Source: an uncultured Erysipelotrichaceae bacterium
GTDB taxonomy: Bacteria > Bacillota_I > Bacilli_A > RFN20 > CAG-826
Assembly (NCBI GenBank): GCA_900321535.1
Contig: ONWJ01000146.1
Span: forward strand, 1 to 6,971
Reading direction: 5' to 3'
DNA: 6,971 nt
The translations under genes and the position numbers were made by a program. Numbering within the stretch: the first letter of the stretch is position 1; every line of letters starts with the position of its first letter. Shown here one piece after another: positions 1 to 6,302 of this stretch. A model generated the notes under the pieces. The model saw nothing but the letters and a program-made list of their open reading frames with translations. It had not been told where the DNA came from and did not search any database.

Positions 1-151
1 ATATCACGGTCCGCATAGAAGGACTTAAATCTTTTAAATGGGTTTTGCATGCAAAGAGTTTATCAAAACTTCTTACTATGCGCATTAAAGAATCAGGCAG
101 TCAAAACACGGCCAGTAAGGCGTCAACTTTCGTATTGCATATTTGCTAGAG
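1..151. other. Left-edge region without a confident gene
   Basis: No gene can be supported here. One plus-strand frame stays open from position 3 to a TAG at 147-149 and could be the last 48 codons of a gene cut by the window edge. Its translation resembles no family I know. A minus-strand frame from an ATG at 85 is also open to the left edge but lacks a Shine-Dalgarno. A perfect 12-bp palindrome, TTTGCATGCAAA, sits at 44-55. No terminator hairpin was seen. Confidence 0.3.
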
Positions 152-274
152 TTGTTAAAGTTGTTAAAGTTTTGTTAAAGTTATGATAGTTTTTGTTAAA
201 GTTGTTAAAGTTTTGTTAAAGTTACGATAGTCTTTGTTAAAGTTTGTTGTATTTTGTTAAAGTTTTAGATAATA
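152..274 (+). repeat. Three 41-bp tandem units, each with three TTGTTAAAGTT elements
   Basis: Eight exact copies of TTGTTAAAGTT start at 152, 161, 172, 193, 202, 213, 234 and 254. A ninth degenerate copy, TTGTTGTATTT, starts at 244. They form three 41-bp units: 152-192, 193-233 and 234-274. Units 1 and 2 differ at only two positions. In unit 3 the second element has decayed and the tail differs. Start-to-start steps are 9, 11, 21, 9, 11, 21, 10 and 10, close to whole helical turns, so the same base edges face one side of the DNA. The array ends 7 nt before the start codon of the following regulator. An operator array, possibly autoregulatory, is the likeliest role; this is inferred from position and phasing. 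Confidence 0.85.
244..273 (+). promoter_or_regulatory. Possible promoter of the AlbA_2 regulator, inside the repeat array
   Basis: A -35-like TTGTTG (244-249) is followed after 18 nt by a -10-like GATAAT (268-273). Transcription from it would start at about 280-282, practically on the ATG at 282, giving a leaderless or nearly leaderless mRNA. Other -10-like sequences, TATGAT (182-187) and TACGAT (223-228), occur in the tails of units 1 and 2. They have a TTGTTA upstream at only 15-nt spacing. The choice among them is uncertain, but in every case the repeats overlap the promoter. Confidence 0.3.
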
Positions 275-281
275 TGAGGTC

Positions 282-1697
282 ATGGAAAAATCATTTTATT
301 TATCATTAAAAGAATCCCCTGAAGTTGAGTTTAAGCAAGCTTCTGAAAAATTGCCCTTAAACATTTACGAGACCTACTCGGCCTTCGCGAATACAAACGG
401 AGGCACCATCTATTTAGGGATTAAGGAGATTAGAGGGGGAGAAAACGTTATTGCGGGCGTATCAAATCCTGAAAAATTGAAGACGGATTTTTCCAATACA
501 GTCGCTAACAGCACAAAAGTAAGCGCCGACTTAATAAGAGAAGGCGATATCACAACCGATACGATTGAAGGAAAAACCATTCTTATCATTCGTGTGAGAA
601 AAGCACCGATCTCAATGCGCCCAGTTTATTTAAATGGCAATCCCTATGAATCGTTCAGACGCAACGGAATCGATGGTGACGCGCGTTTATCAAAGTATGC
701 CGTTCTATCTATGCTAAACGATGCGAACAAAACTCGATATGATGCTTTGCCAAACTCCAGCGGAATACGAGTTGAGAATTTGTGCCAGGAAACAATAAAA
801 AAATACCGTTTGAGGTACCAGTCCATATTCCCGGGAGTCGGAACTGATCTAGATGATTTTGAGTTTCTTAAAAGAGTTGGCGCAGTCAGATCAAACGCCG
901 AAGGTCTCTTTTTCCCGACCAACGGATGTATAGCTTTATTCGGATATGCAGCTGACATCCGAGATGTATTCCCCTGCTATAAGGTAGATTTTATGGATCA
1001 AACTTCCGGAAACGAAAGATATGACTACCGCCTTGATGATGGCGATATTTCTTGGAGTGGAAATCTTTTCGATTTCTTATTCGCCGTTGTGGCTCATATT
1101 GCCCCAATTCTTCCAAACGCATTTCATCTCAATGGCATTGTGAATGACGGCGGTTTTGAAGAGGAGACCGCTTTGAGGGAAGGCGTTCTAAATGCAATAT
1201 TTAATTGCAATTTCTTTCTGCCGGGTGGCATAAGAATCATCCAAAAAGGTACAAATATCACCATCGAAAACACTGGACGGATGATCGTCGATATCGAGCA
1301 AGCCAAAATAGGCGGTGATTCTCAGCCACGAAACGAGGGAATTTCCATTTTGTTAAGAGCAATCGGATTAGGCGAGAGGAGCGGTTTTGGCATACCATCC
1401 ATCTTTGGCCTTTTTGAAAAAAGGAATTGGAAGGAGCCGGTTTTAAAGGAAACCTTTGATCGGGAAGAAAAAACAGTGCTCAGCATGTCTTTCGGCGAAC
1501 AGAGCCCGGCAATCCCAAAACAAAACGCTATAGTATCTTTGCTTCTTGAATACGGGATGCTCTCGTCACAGGAAATCGCTACTATGTTAGAAAAAAGCAG
1601 AAGTACCATTACTAATGAACTTCGAAAACTTCAATACGAAGGAATCGTAGAAGCAATTGGCTCTCGGACAAATGGGAAAAAATATAAACTTAAATAA
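282..1697 (+). CDS. AlbA_2 (Schlafen-like) putative transcriptional regulator with C-terminal winged helix
   Basis: This 471-residue protein has the build of the COG2865-type predicted regulators. Residues about 11-145 form an AlbA_2/Schlafen-like domain: an ESPEVEFK opening, AFANTNGGTIYLGI at 34-47 and RVRKAP then ESFRRNG further on. Residues about 290-375 match the HATPase_c_4-like region: ALREGVLNAIF at 297-307, ITIENTGR at 326-333, QPRNEGI at 348-354 and GERSGFGI at 364-371. The end (about 412-471) is a winged helix, with the helix-turn-helix around SSQEIATMLEKSRSTITNELRKL. In the ATPase-like part the usual NALVHRDY is replaced by NAIFNCNF, so nucleotide binding is doubtful. ATG 282 is the only possible ATG start, because an in-frame TAA lies just upstream at 270-272. 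GAGGT (276-280) sits only 1 nt from it, unusually close. The gene stands alone, follows the repeat array and ends at a terminator. Its target and signal are unknown; autoregulation through the array is inference. Confidence 0.85.
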   Translation: MEKSFYLSLKESPEVEFKQASEKLPLNIYETYSAFANTNGGTIYLGIKEIRGGENVIAGVSNPEKLKTDFSNTVANSTKVSADLIREGDITTDTIEGKTILIIRVRKAPISMRPVYLNGNPYESFRRNGIDGDARLSKYAVLSMLNDANKTRYDALPNSSGIRVENLCQETIKKYRLRYQSIFPGVGTDLDDFEFLKRVGAVRSNAEGLFFPTNGCIALFGYAADIRDVFPCYKVDFMDQTSGNERYDYRLDDGDISWSGNLFDFLFAVVAHIAPILPNAFHLNGIVNDGGFEEETALREGVLNAIFNCNFFLPGGIRIIQKGTNITIENTGRMIVDIEQAKIGGDSQPRNEGISILLRAIGLGERSGFGIPSIFGLFEKRNWKEPVLKETFDREEKTVLSMSFGEQSPAIPKQNAIVSLLLEYGMLSSQEIATMLEKSRSTITNELRKLQYEGIVEAIGSRTNGKKYKLK

Positions 1698-1712
1698 TTC
1701 AAAAACCCACAC

Positions 1713-1747
1713 AAAAACCCGTCGGATTTGATTCCAGACGGGTTTTT
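1713..1747. terminator. Bidirectional intrinsic terminator between convergent genes
   Basis: An 11-bp perfect stem, AAAAACCCGTC (1713-1723) with GACGGGTTTTT (1737-1747), has a 13-nt loop. The A-run and T-run flanking the GC core give a U-tract on both strands. It lies 15 nt after the AlbA_2 gene and just below the nusG stop, so it can end both transcripts. Confidence 0.9.
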
Positions 1748-1758
1748 AGTAAGTTGAA

Positions 1759-2313
1759 TTAGATACGTTCGATTTCGGAGAAGTCCACATCGACCGGAGT
1801 GGTACGTCCGAAGAAGACGGTTTCAACGCGGCAGGCGCCAGTCTCTTTGTCGATGGAGATGATGGTGCCGGTAGTTCCTTCAAGAGGTCCACGGATGATC
1901 TTGACGGTCGCACCGACATCGTAACGGGCATACATGGACTCGTCGATGATGTTCATTCTCTTAAGGACCGGTTCGATCTCTTCCTTTGGAACTGGGTTTG
2001 GCTTCTGGCCGCCACCAGAGGAACCGACGATACCAGTGACGCCTGGGCAGTTACGAACTTTGAACCAGGAATCATCGGTCATGATCATCTCAACGAAGAT
2101 GTAACCTGGGAAGAGGTTTTTCTTCTTGGTCTTCCCGGTTGGGAGACCATCTTTGAGGACCGGAACGTCAACGTCAGCGACGACGACGCGAAGAACGAGA
2201 TCCTCAAGACCGAGAGTCTTAATACGCTTCTTAAGATTTTCAGCCGTTTTGGCTTCGTGCATGGAATACGTGGTGATGATGTACCATGCCTTTTCAGCTA
2301 ACTGTGTTGCCAT
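1759..2313 (-). CDS. nusG: Transcription termination/antitermination factor NusG
   Basis: NusG binds RNA polymerase and modulates elongation, pausing and Rho-dependent or ribosome-coupled events. The 184-residue protein has the NGN domain at about 7-120, with AWYIITTYSMHE near the start, the signature LFPGYIFVEM at 67-76 and VRNCPGVTGIVG at 86-97. The KOW domain is at about 131-184, with GATVKIIRGPLEGTTGTI at 134-151. The length is normal for the family. A loop rich in Lys and Gly (about 52-66) lies before LFPGY. The ATG at 2313 is preceded by GGAGG (2323-2327), which lies inside the last codons of secE. The secE stop is only 2 nt upstream, so translation is probably coupled. A terminator follows directly, and rplK-rplA, the usual next genes, are absent here. 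Confidence 0.97.
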   Translation of the reverse strand: MATQLAEKAWYIITTYSMHEAKTAENLKKRIKTLGLEDLVLRVVVADVDVPVLKDGLPTGKTKKKNLFPGYIFVEMIMTDDSWFKVRNCPGVTGIVGSSGGGQKPNPVPKEEIEPVLKRMNIIDESMYARYDVGATVKIIRGPLEGTTGTIISIDKETGACRVETVFFGRTTPVDVDFSEIERI

Positions 2314-2315
2314 GA

Positions 2316-2510
2316 TTAATTGCCTCCGAATGCATTGCGCAATTGCTTGATGAGCTCGCCTGCGGTGAGGTCTTCCAAAACGAGGAAGATAGCCGTGAAA
2401 GCGGCGATGCAGAGAACGACGATGATGGTTGGGATGAGTTGGTCACGCTTGGGCCAGCGCACGCGCTTGCCTTCCTTGACGACTTCACCAATGTATTTTC
2501 CTGGGGTCAT
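2316..2510 (-). CDS. secE: Preprotein translocase subunit SecE
   Basis: SecE is the small clamp subunit of the SecYEG channel in the cytoplasmic membrane. The 64-residue protein has the short single-membrane-segment form found in Gram-positive bacteria. It starts with an amphipathic region containing the signature EGKRVRWPKRDQL (13-25), followed by one hydrophobic segment at about 26-45 (the run IPTIIVVLCIAAF). The start at 2510 is supported by a strong AAGGAGG (2518-2524) 7 nt upstream. It is the middle gene of rpmG-secE-nusG: 17 nt separate it from rpmG and 2 nt from nusG. The family call rests on the WP motif, topology, size and position beside nusG. Confidence 0.95.
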   Translation of the reverse strand: MTPGKYIGEVVKEGKRVRWPKRDQLIPTIIVVLCIAAFTAIFLVLEDLTAGELIKQLRNAFGGN

Positions 2511-2527
2511 GTGAGATCCTCCTTGGT

Positions 2528-2677
2528 TTACTTGCTTTGTTTATGGAGCGTGTATTTGCCGCAGACGGGGCAGTACTTACGAAGTTCAAGCCTTCTCGGA
2601 TCATCTTTTCTCCGAGTCAGCGTGTAGTTCCTGCTGAGGCAATCAGGGCAAATCAAAAAAACTTTAATGCGATCCAT
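2528..2677 (-). CDS. rpmG: 50S ribosomal protein L33
   Basis: This 49-residue protein is a component of the large ribosomal subunit. It is the zinc-binding form of L33, with one CxxC pair at residues 10-13 (CPDC) and a second at 36-39 (CPVC). Other L33 hallmarks are RNYTL at 16-20, RRLELRKY at 28-35 and the C-terminal KYTLHKQSK. AAGG (2685-2688) lies 7 nt before the ATG, and a near-consensus promoter is immediately upstream. It leads an operon with secE and nusG, as is common in Bacillota. The gene was translated by hand from the minus strand. Confidence 0.96.
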   Translation of the reverse strand: MDRIKVFLICPDCLSRNYTLTRRKDDPRRLELRKYCPVCGKYTLHKQSK

Positions 2678-2697
2678 ATTTCAACCTTGCGTGCAAA

Positions 2698-2726
2698 ATT
2701 ATAGAAATGCAAGTTGACTACGTCAA
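2698..2726 (-). promoter_or_regulatory. Sigma-A-type promoter of rpmG-secE-nusG
   Basis: Read on the minus strand, TTGACG (2721-2726) and a perfect TATAAT (2698-2703) are separated by exactly 17 nt. Transcription would start near 2690, leaving a leader of about 14 nt that contains the rpmG Shine-Dalgarno. The -35 box is part of an inverted repeat, TTGAC-TAC-GTCAA (2714-2726), which could be a repressor site or chance. The promoter begins only 19 nt after the lipoprotein stop codon. Confidence 0.85.
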
Positions 2727-2744
2727 TAGCCAATTGCAACCTCT

Positions 2745-4004
2745 TCACTCGGAAAGCCTTGGATAAATATCCAACTCAAAGTACTGTCCAAGGCCATCGT
2801 CATCATCATAGGTGAAGAAGATCAATGTGACGTCTTGCCCTGCTTTCGTCGCGATGATACCCGCTGAATCGTAATTCGAGCGATCGACGTTATATCCAAG
2901 GCCAGATAGTTTTCCTTCATAATCATCTTCCATTTTTAGACCGGAATTTTCACTCGAGACATAGGTCAGAACAACATAGTTTGGAGAGTCCGTGATATGG
3001 AAAGGAGCGCCAAGATAGCTAGAGGCATCAAAGGCCGGGATTTCTACGTCGGTAACGCCATATTGATCGAGAAATGCAGAGATTTCATGATTTGGGAAGC
3101 CTTCTTTTGGTTCACACATCTCATGCTCAGAGAAGGATTCGGCCTCGATGACAAAGCCGTTCAAAGTGTCATCAAAATAGAACGATACTTTGGTGATCGT
3201 ATCGTAGCAAATATAGGTGTGAACGTTATCTTTTGAGGTCAATGGATAGTAAGCGTCCTCGGATGCCAAAAGGGCTTGAACATATGCTTGGCAAGAGGCC
3301 TCAGAAAGATCTTCTCCAAAACATTCAATGATAAGCGTGGACCAATAGCCGTCGTCTTTTGGGACCGCATAGCAAACATATGCTTCCGCTTCGAATGGAG
3401 TGACGGAATAAACGCCTGTCTCAGAGAAAATGGAATAGATTGTTGATTCCGGCCATTCGCCCTCCGCTTGGATATACATCGCGTGGAGATAGAAGTCGCC
3501 ACTATCTAAAGAGCATTCCACGAATACATAGGACCAGTCTTCATCATGAAGATATGCTTTGAAATGGTCGGAAGAGAGAACTTGCACGCCATAATCAGCG
3601 TTGCGATACAAGACAGAATAATCATCGAGGGTGGCAAGATTCGTCGTGCCGTAGATATCTAACTCACCGTTATAGTCGTTATAAAACCAATCCAAACCGG
3701 ATAGGCCAATATAAGGCAAAACGTGATGAAGATAAGTTTCCATCGCTTCCACGAGTTCGGCATCTTCCCATTGAACCAATTCAGATTGGGTTTCACTTTC
3801 AGAAGAATCAAGGATTCGTTCTTCAGAAGACGCTCCTGAAGATGTGATATCCGAAAAAGTAGTTTGTTCCACGGATGAGGAGGAAGAGGAACTGGTGACA
3901 GAAGGCTGACTGCTTGATGAAAGATCAGAAGCAGAAGATGCGGCTTGAGGAGTAGACGTGCAGGCCGTTAGAAGTAAGGCGGATAAAAGCAAAAGGCGTT
4001 TCAT
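2745..4004 (-). CDS. Ser-linked acidic lipoprotein of unknown function
   Basis: This 419-residue protein begins MKRLLLLSALLLTAC, a short type II signal peptide with lipobox LTAC and predicted lipidation at Cys15. It should therefore be anchored to the outer face of the membrane. Residues 16-75 are a low-complexity Ser/Thr/Glu linker that holds the domain off the surface. Residues about 80-419 are acidic and rich in Tyr and Asp. By eye they contain two or three related alpha/beta units. The units at about 202-290 and 322-415 align best (PFEAEAY with PAFDASSY; VSFYFDD with VTLIFFTYDDD), and a shorter, weaker one lies at about 125-180. I recognise no named family. The ATG at 4004 is set by the signal peptide; its ribosome binding site is weak, GGGAAAA about 10 nt upstream. 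No terminator follows, so readthrough into rpmG is possible. Substrate binding or cell-envelope function is a guess. Confidence 0.85.
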   Translation of the reverse strand: MKRLLLLSALLLTACTSTPQAASSASDLSSSSQPSVTSSSSSSSVEQTTFSDITSSGASSEERILDSSESETQSELVQWEDAELVEAMETYLHHVLPYIGLSGLDWFYNDYNGELDIYGTTNLATLDDYSVLYRNADYGVQVLSSDHFKAYLHDEDWSYVFVECSLDSGDFYLHAMYIQAEGEWPESTIYSIFSETGVYSVTPFEAEAYVCYAVPKDDGYWSTLIIECFGEDLSEASCQAYVQALLASEDAYYPLTSKDNVHTYICYDTITKVSFYFDDTLNGFVIEAESFSEHEMCEPKEGFPNHEISAFLDQYGVTDVEIPAFDASSYLGAPFHITDSPNYVVLTYVSSENSGLKMEDDYEGKLSGLGYNVDRSNYDSAGIIATKAGQDVTLIFFTYDDDDGLGQYFELDIYPRLSE

Positions 4005-4412
4005 GCGAATTATTTTCCCACAATATGATGAGGACGGATAACAGAATAAGGGAATTGCATAATGAAAAATAAATAGAATTGTTCCATAGAAAATTTGGAA
4101 ACTCTACTGTATTAGACTATTGGCAACTTTTCATTTTTCATGCCCTGCTATCTCTATCAAATCATATTCTCTCGGCAAAAGCCAAAGTCACTATCACAAG
4201 GGAGATCGGGGAGGTGCGAAAGAAATGAATAAGCTCATAAAGGCAAGCAGATAGTGTTCTAGACATTTTTCGAGAAAGTAATCATTTTCGCAATTTTGAA
4301 ATAATTTTGACTATTTCGGCCATATCCATCCATTTCTAGCAGATTCATCCCGCTGTTAATCTTCATCGTTTCAAAGATGACACCTTTTCCTTCCTATCTA
4401 ATAGAGGTTGCG
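4005..4412. other. Divergent intergenic region, AT-rich, no confident gene
   Basis: This region must hold the control signals of both the lipoprotein (leftward) and the acyltransferase (rightward). I found no convincing -35/-10 pair for either gene. Visible items are a tiny ORF with a strong Shine-Dalgarno at 4225-4254 and a 9-bp inverted repeat, ATGAAAAAT (4062-4070) with ATTTTTCAT (4133-4141). A minus-strand 35-codon ORF (4259-4366) lacks a ribosome binding site. No tRNA, terminator or recognisable riboswitch was seen. Confidence 0.5.
4225..4254 (+). CDS. Possible 9-codon leader peptide
   Basis: GGGGAGGTG (4208-4216), one of the best Shine-Dalgarno matches in the window, lies 8 nt before an ATG that opens the 9-residue frame MNKLIKASR ending in TAG. 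It sits about 160 nt upstream of the acyltransferase on the same strand. It could be a translated leader or upstream ORF, the remnant of a lost gene, or chance. There is no clear attenuator hairpin after it and no codon run pointing to a particular amino acid. Confidence 0.15.
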   Translation: MNKLIKASR

Positions 4413-5522
4413 ATGTGCTATATTACTTGCATGGATTCAGTCCAAGCGATAACGCAGTTCCGTCATCGAAAGGCCACGTCGCCAACCGGCCGGCTGTCTT
4501 TTATTCCGCTCGCCAATGTTATCGCCGCCCTATCCGTGCTCTACCTTCATGTGAATGGGGGCTTCTGGTCGATGGGCATCCATCATCCTCAATGGTTCAG
4601 CGCGAACATCATCGAATGCGTTTTCTATTTTGCCGTTCCTGTGTTCATGATGATTAGCGGTGCTACCCTTCTCGATTTCTTTGATCGATATGGATTAGGC
4701 CTCTTCTTTTGGAGGCGAATTCAGAAGACCGTGATCCCCTACCTCTACTTCAGCATCCTCGCTATACCAATCGCTATTTGGAGAGGTAAACTTTCACCGG
4801 ATCAAGCCACTGGCCCATATATAGCCTCCGGCTTGATCAGCGGGAGCCTCGGCCCCAACTATTGGTTCTTCCCACTCATCTTCTGCGTCTATTTATCCAT
4901 TCCCCTATTTGCGGCGATTCGCCAGGATCTCAGGAAAAAGGTATTCATCTATTTAGCCGTCGCTGGCTTCGTGCTCAACATTCTCTACCCATTCGCGAAC
5001 ACGATATTCGGATGGGGCATGCCTGGCTCCATCTCCGTTGCATTGCTTAACGGTTATCTCATCTACATACCGATGGGCTACCTTGTCGCTCATTACAAAT
5101 TCAAATTGCCATTTAGATTAATCATCTATATCGTTGGGCTCGGTGGGTTATTCCTCCATATCTACATGACTTACACCCTTTCCATGGAAGCAGACCAAAT
5201 GATTACGACCTACAAAGGATATTTGAACGCCCCGTGTGTCGTTTATTCGGTAGCAGTCTTCCTTGGCATTCGTTATCTAGGTGAACGTGTCATGAAAGTG
5301 AAATGGTTCTCCAAAGTCATCATGTTTGCAACCACGACGACTTTGACAATCTATATGATTCATCAATACATCCTGGAATACATCGCCCTAGACCTTTTTA
5401 AGTGGGACATCACAAATCTTGCTTACCGACTACTTATGCCATGGGCGTTATTCTTAATCATTTGCATCCCCGTTCATTTCTTGCAAAAACTGGATGGATT
5501 CAAATATATTTTGCCTAAATAA
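4413..5522 (+). CDS. Membrane acyltransferase, Acyl_transf_3 family (OafA/WecH-like)
   Basis: This multi-pass membrane enzyme probably transfers an acetyl or other acyl group to a surface polysaccharide or similar envelope glycan. Numbering is from the Met at 4413 (369 residues). About ten hydrophobic segments are visible. The first carries the family pattern PLANVIAALSVLYLHVNG (32-49) with the conserved His46. SGATLLD (82-88), the basic RRIQK (101-105) before a PY turn, and YMIHQ (314-318) near the end match conserved positions of this family. The length is usual. An ATG 36 nt earlier (4377) is in frame but has no ribosome binding site. I prefer 4413 because GAGGT (4404-4408) precedes it; 4431 is also possible. 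The gene is divergent from the lipoprotein and convergent with the sigma gene. It interrupts the usual sigH-rpmG neighbourhood, which suggests later insertion. The substrate cannot be told. Confidence 0.85.
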   Translation: MCYITCMDSVQAITQFRHRKATSPTGRLSFIPLANVIAALSVLYLHVNGGFWSMGIHHPQWFSANIIECVFYFAVPVFMMISGATLLDFFDRYGLGLFFWRRIQKTVIPYLYFSILAIPIAIWRGKLSPDQATGPYIASGLISGSLGPNYWFFPLIFCVYLSIPLFAAIRQDLRKKVFIYLAVAGFVLNILYPFANTIFGWGMPGSISVALLNGYLIYIPMGYLVAHYKFKLPFRLIIYIVGLGGLFLHIYMTYTLSMEADQMITTYKGYLNAPCVVYSVAVFLGIRYLGERVMKVKWFSKVIMFATTTTLTIYMIHQYILEYIALDLFKWDITNLAYRLLMPWALFLIICIPVHFLQKLDGFKYILPK

Positions 5523-5560
5523 ATTTGAAAATCACTGCAAAAGTCATTTATTTTTGAAAA

Positions 5561-5580
5561 GTCTCCCGAAATTGGGAGAC
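5561..5580. terminator. Hairpin between convergent acyltransferase and sigma genes
   Basis: A 7-bp perfect GC-rich stem, GTCTCCC (5561-5567) with GGGAGAC (5574-5580), has a 6-nt loop. On the minus strand it is followed by TTTTC and further T/A, a fair U-tract for ending the sigma gene transcript. On the plus strand the following CATTTCTTTC is a weaker tract, so it may end the acyltransferase message less efficiently. Confidence 0.65.
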
Positions 5581-5590
5581 CATTTCTTTC

Positions 5591-5618
5591 GCCAAATTGG
5601 CATCGGCGGATAGCCGAT
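5591..5618. repeat. Two adjacent small inverted repeats
   Basis: GCCAA-A-TTGGC (5591-5601) is followed at once by ATCGGC-GGATA-GCCGAT (5602-5618). Both are perfect. With the terminator hairpin they make three stem-forming elements within 58 nt in the 3' region of the sigma transcript. They may stabilise the 3' end or be spacer structure. Neither has a U-tract. Confidence 0.5.
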
Positions 5619-5648
5619 ATAAAGGTTTGATAATATAAATATGTAAGG

Positions 5649-6296
5649 TTATAGAGTGATGCCGCGTTTCTTGAGCTCATAAGCCAGCATATCCATGGTA
5701 TACCTCGCTCTAGAATAAGTGACATTCATTTGCTCGGCCGCTTTTCGCAACGTGGAACCAGAGGAAAGGTATTTCACTACGCCTCTAGCAATCCATTGTT
5801 GTTCTCTTCTTAGGCTTCGAATCGCTTCTTCAATTTCAACGAAGCCTAAATAGAGTTTGGGAGAAGATACCGGCGTCTCGGCGGTTGGAACAACATCACA
5901 CAAGCAAAACTCGTTCTCTCCATCGTTTCGCAAGTTGCATTCAAGCGACAAGATCGATCTCTTCTCACCATACGTCTTGCACTCTTTCAGCAATTCATGG
6001 CGTAGCACGTTGACAAAATAGGTTTTGAAGAGGCAATGCTCATCGGGCTTAAACTTCCTTACGGAAACAGCAAGCGCGACCATGAAGGCGTCTGTCATCG
6101 ATAATTCATCCAAATACATCCCGACACTCTGCATGATGAATTTCAAGTAGAAGTGGCGAAACGTGATATATCTCCGGCAGAGCTCATTCTCCGCATAGGC
6201 CTTATCAGATTTGCGTACGCGGAAAAGATCTTCGTCGCTCAAGTCACGACGAAATTTGGTGCCGCTTTCAGCACCAGTATGTTCGTTGATTTTCAT
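5649..6296 (-). CDS. Divergent sigma-70-family factor, SigH-like by position
   Basis: This 215-residue protein is probably an alternative sigma factor that would direct RNA polymerase to a set of promoters. A region-2-like part spans about 18-110: SDEDLFRVRKSDKAYAENEL at 20-39, FKPDEHCLFKTYF at 82-94 and VLRHELLKE at 97-105. A region-4-like helix-turn-helix spans about 155-211, with TLRKAAEQMNVTYSRARYTM at 182-201. The usual DLxQEG-type polymerase-binding core is replaced by ELSMTDAFMVAL, so it is degenerate. The strongest support is the position: in Bacillota sigH lies between rlmB and rpmG. The ATG at 6296 is 6 nt after the rlmB stop and has no clear ribosome binding site, so translation is probably coupled to rlmB. 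A competence- or stress-type role is possible by analogy with SigH but not shown. A sigma-like regulator without polymerase binding is an alternative. Confidence 0.65.
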   Translation of the reverse strand: MKINEHTGAESGTKFRRDLSDEDLFRVRKSDKAYAENELCRRYITFRHFYLKFIMQSVGMYLDELSMTDAFMVALAVSVRKFKPDEHCLFKTYFVNVLRHELLKECKTYGEKRSILSLECNLRNDGENEFCLCDVVPTAETPVSSPKLYLGFVEIEEAIRSLRREQQWIARGVVKYLSSGSTLRKAAEQMNVTYSRARYTMDMLAYELKKRGITL

Positions 6297-6302
6297 TTGG
6301 TC

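Noticed and set aside
44..55. Perfect palindrome TTTGCATGCAAA
   Set aside because: It is a single 12-bp copy not placed at a promoter or gene start, so no role can be supported.
3..149. Plus-strand open frame possibly ending an upstream gene
   Set aside because: Only 48 codons are visible and no family is recognisable. It is too weak to call as a gene and is described only as an edge region.
152..274. Reading the array as a CRISPR or plasmid iteron origin
   Set aside because: Elements are only 11 bp, overlapping or spaced by helical turns and without unique spacers. No cas or replication-initiator gene is adjacent, and the flanking genes are chromosomal housekeeping genes.
2126..2627. Plus-strand ORFs of 64-94 codons over nusG, secE and rpmG
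   Set aside because: They are antisense shadows of well-identified genes and have no ribosome binding sites or family features.
4259..4366. Minus-strand 35-codon ORF starting MKIN, the same first four residues as the sigma protein
   Set aside because: There is no ribosome binding site and no similarity after the fourth residue. The match is short enough to be chance.
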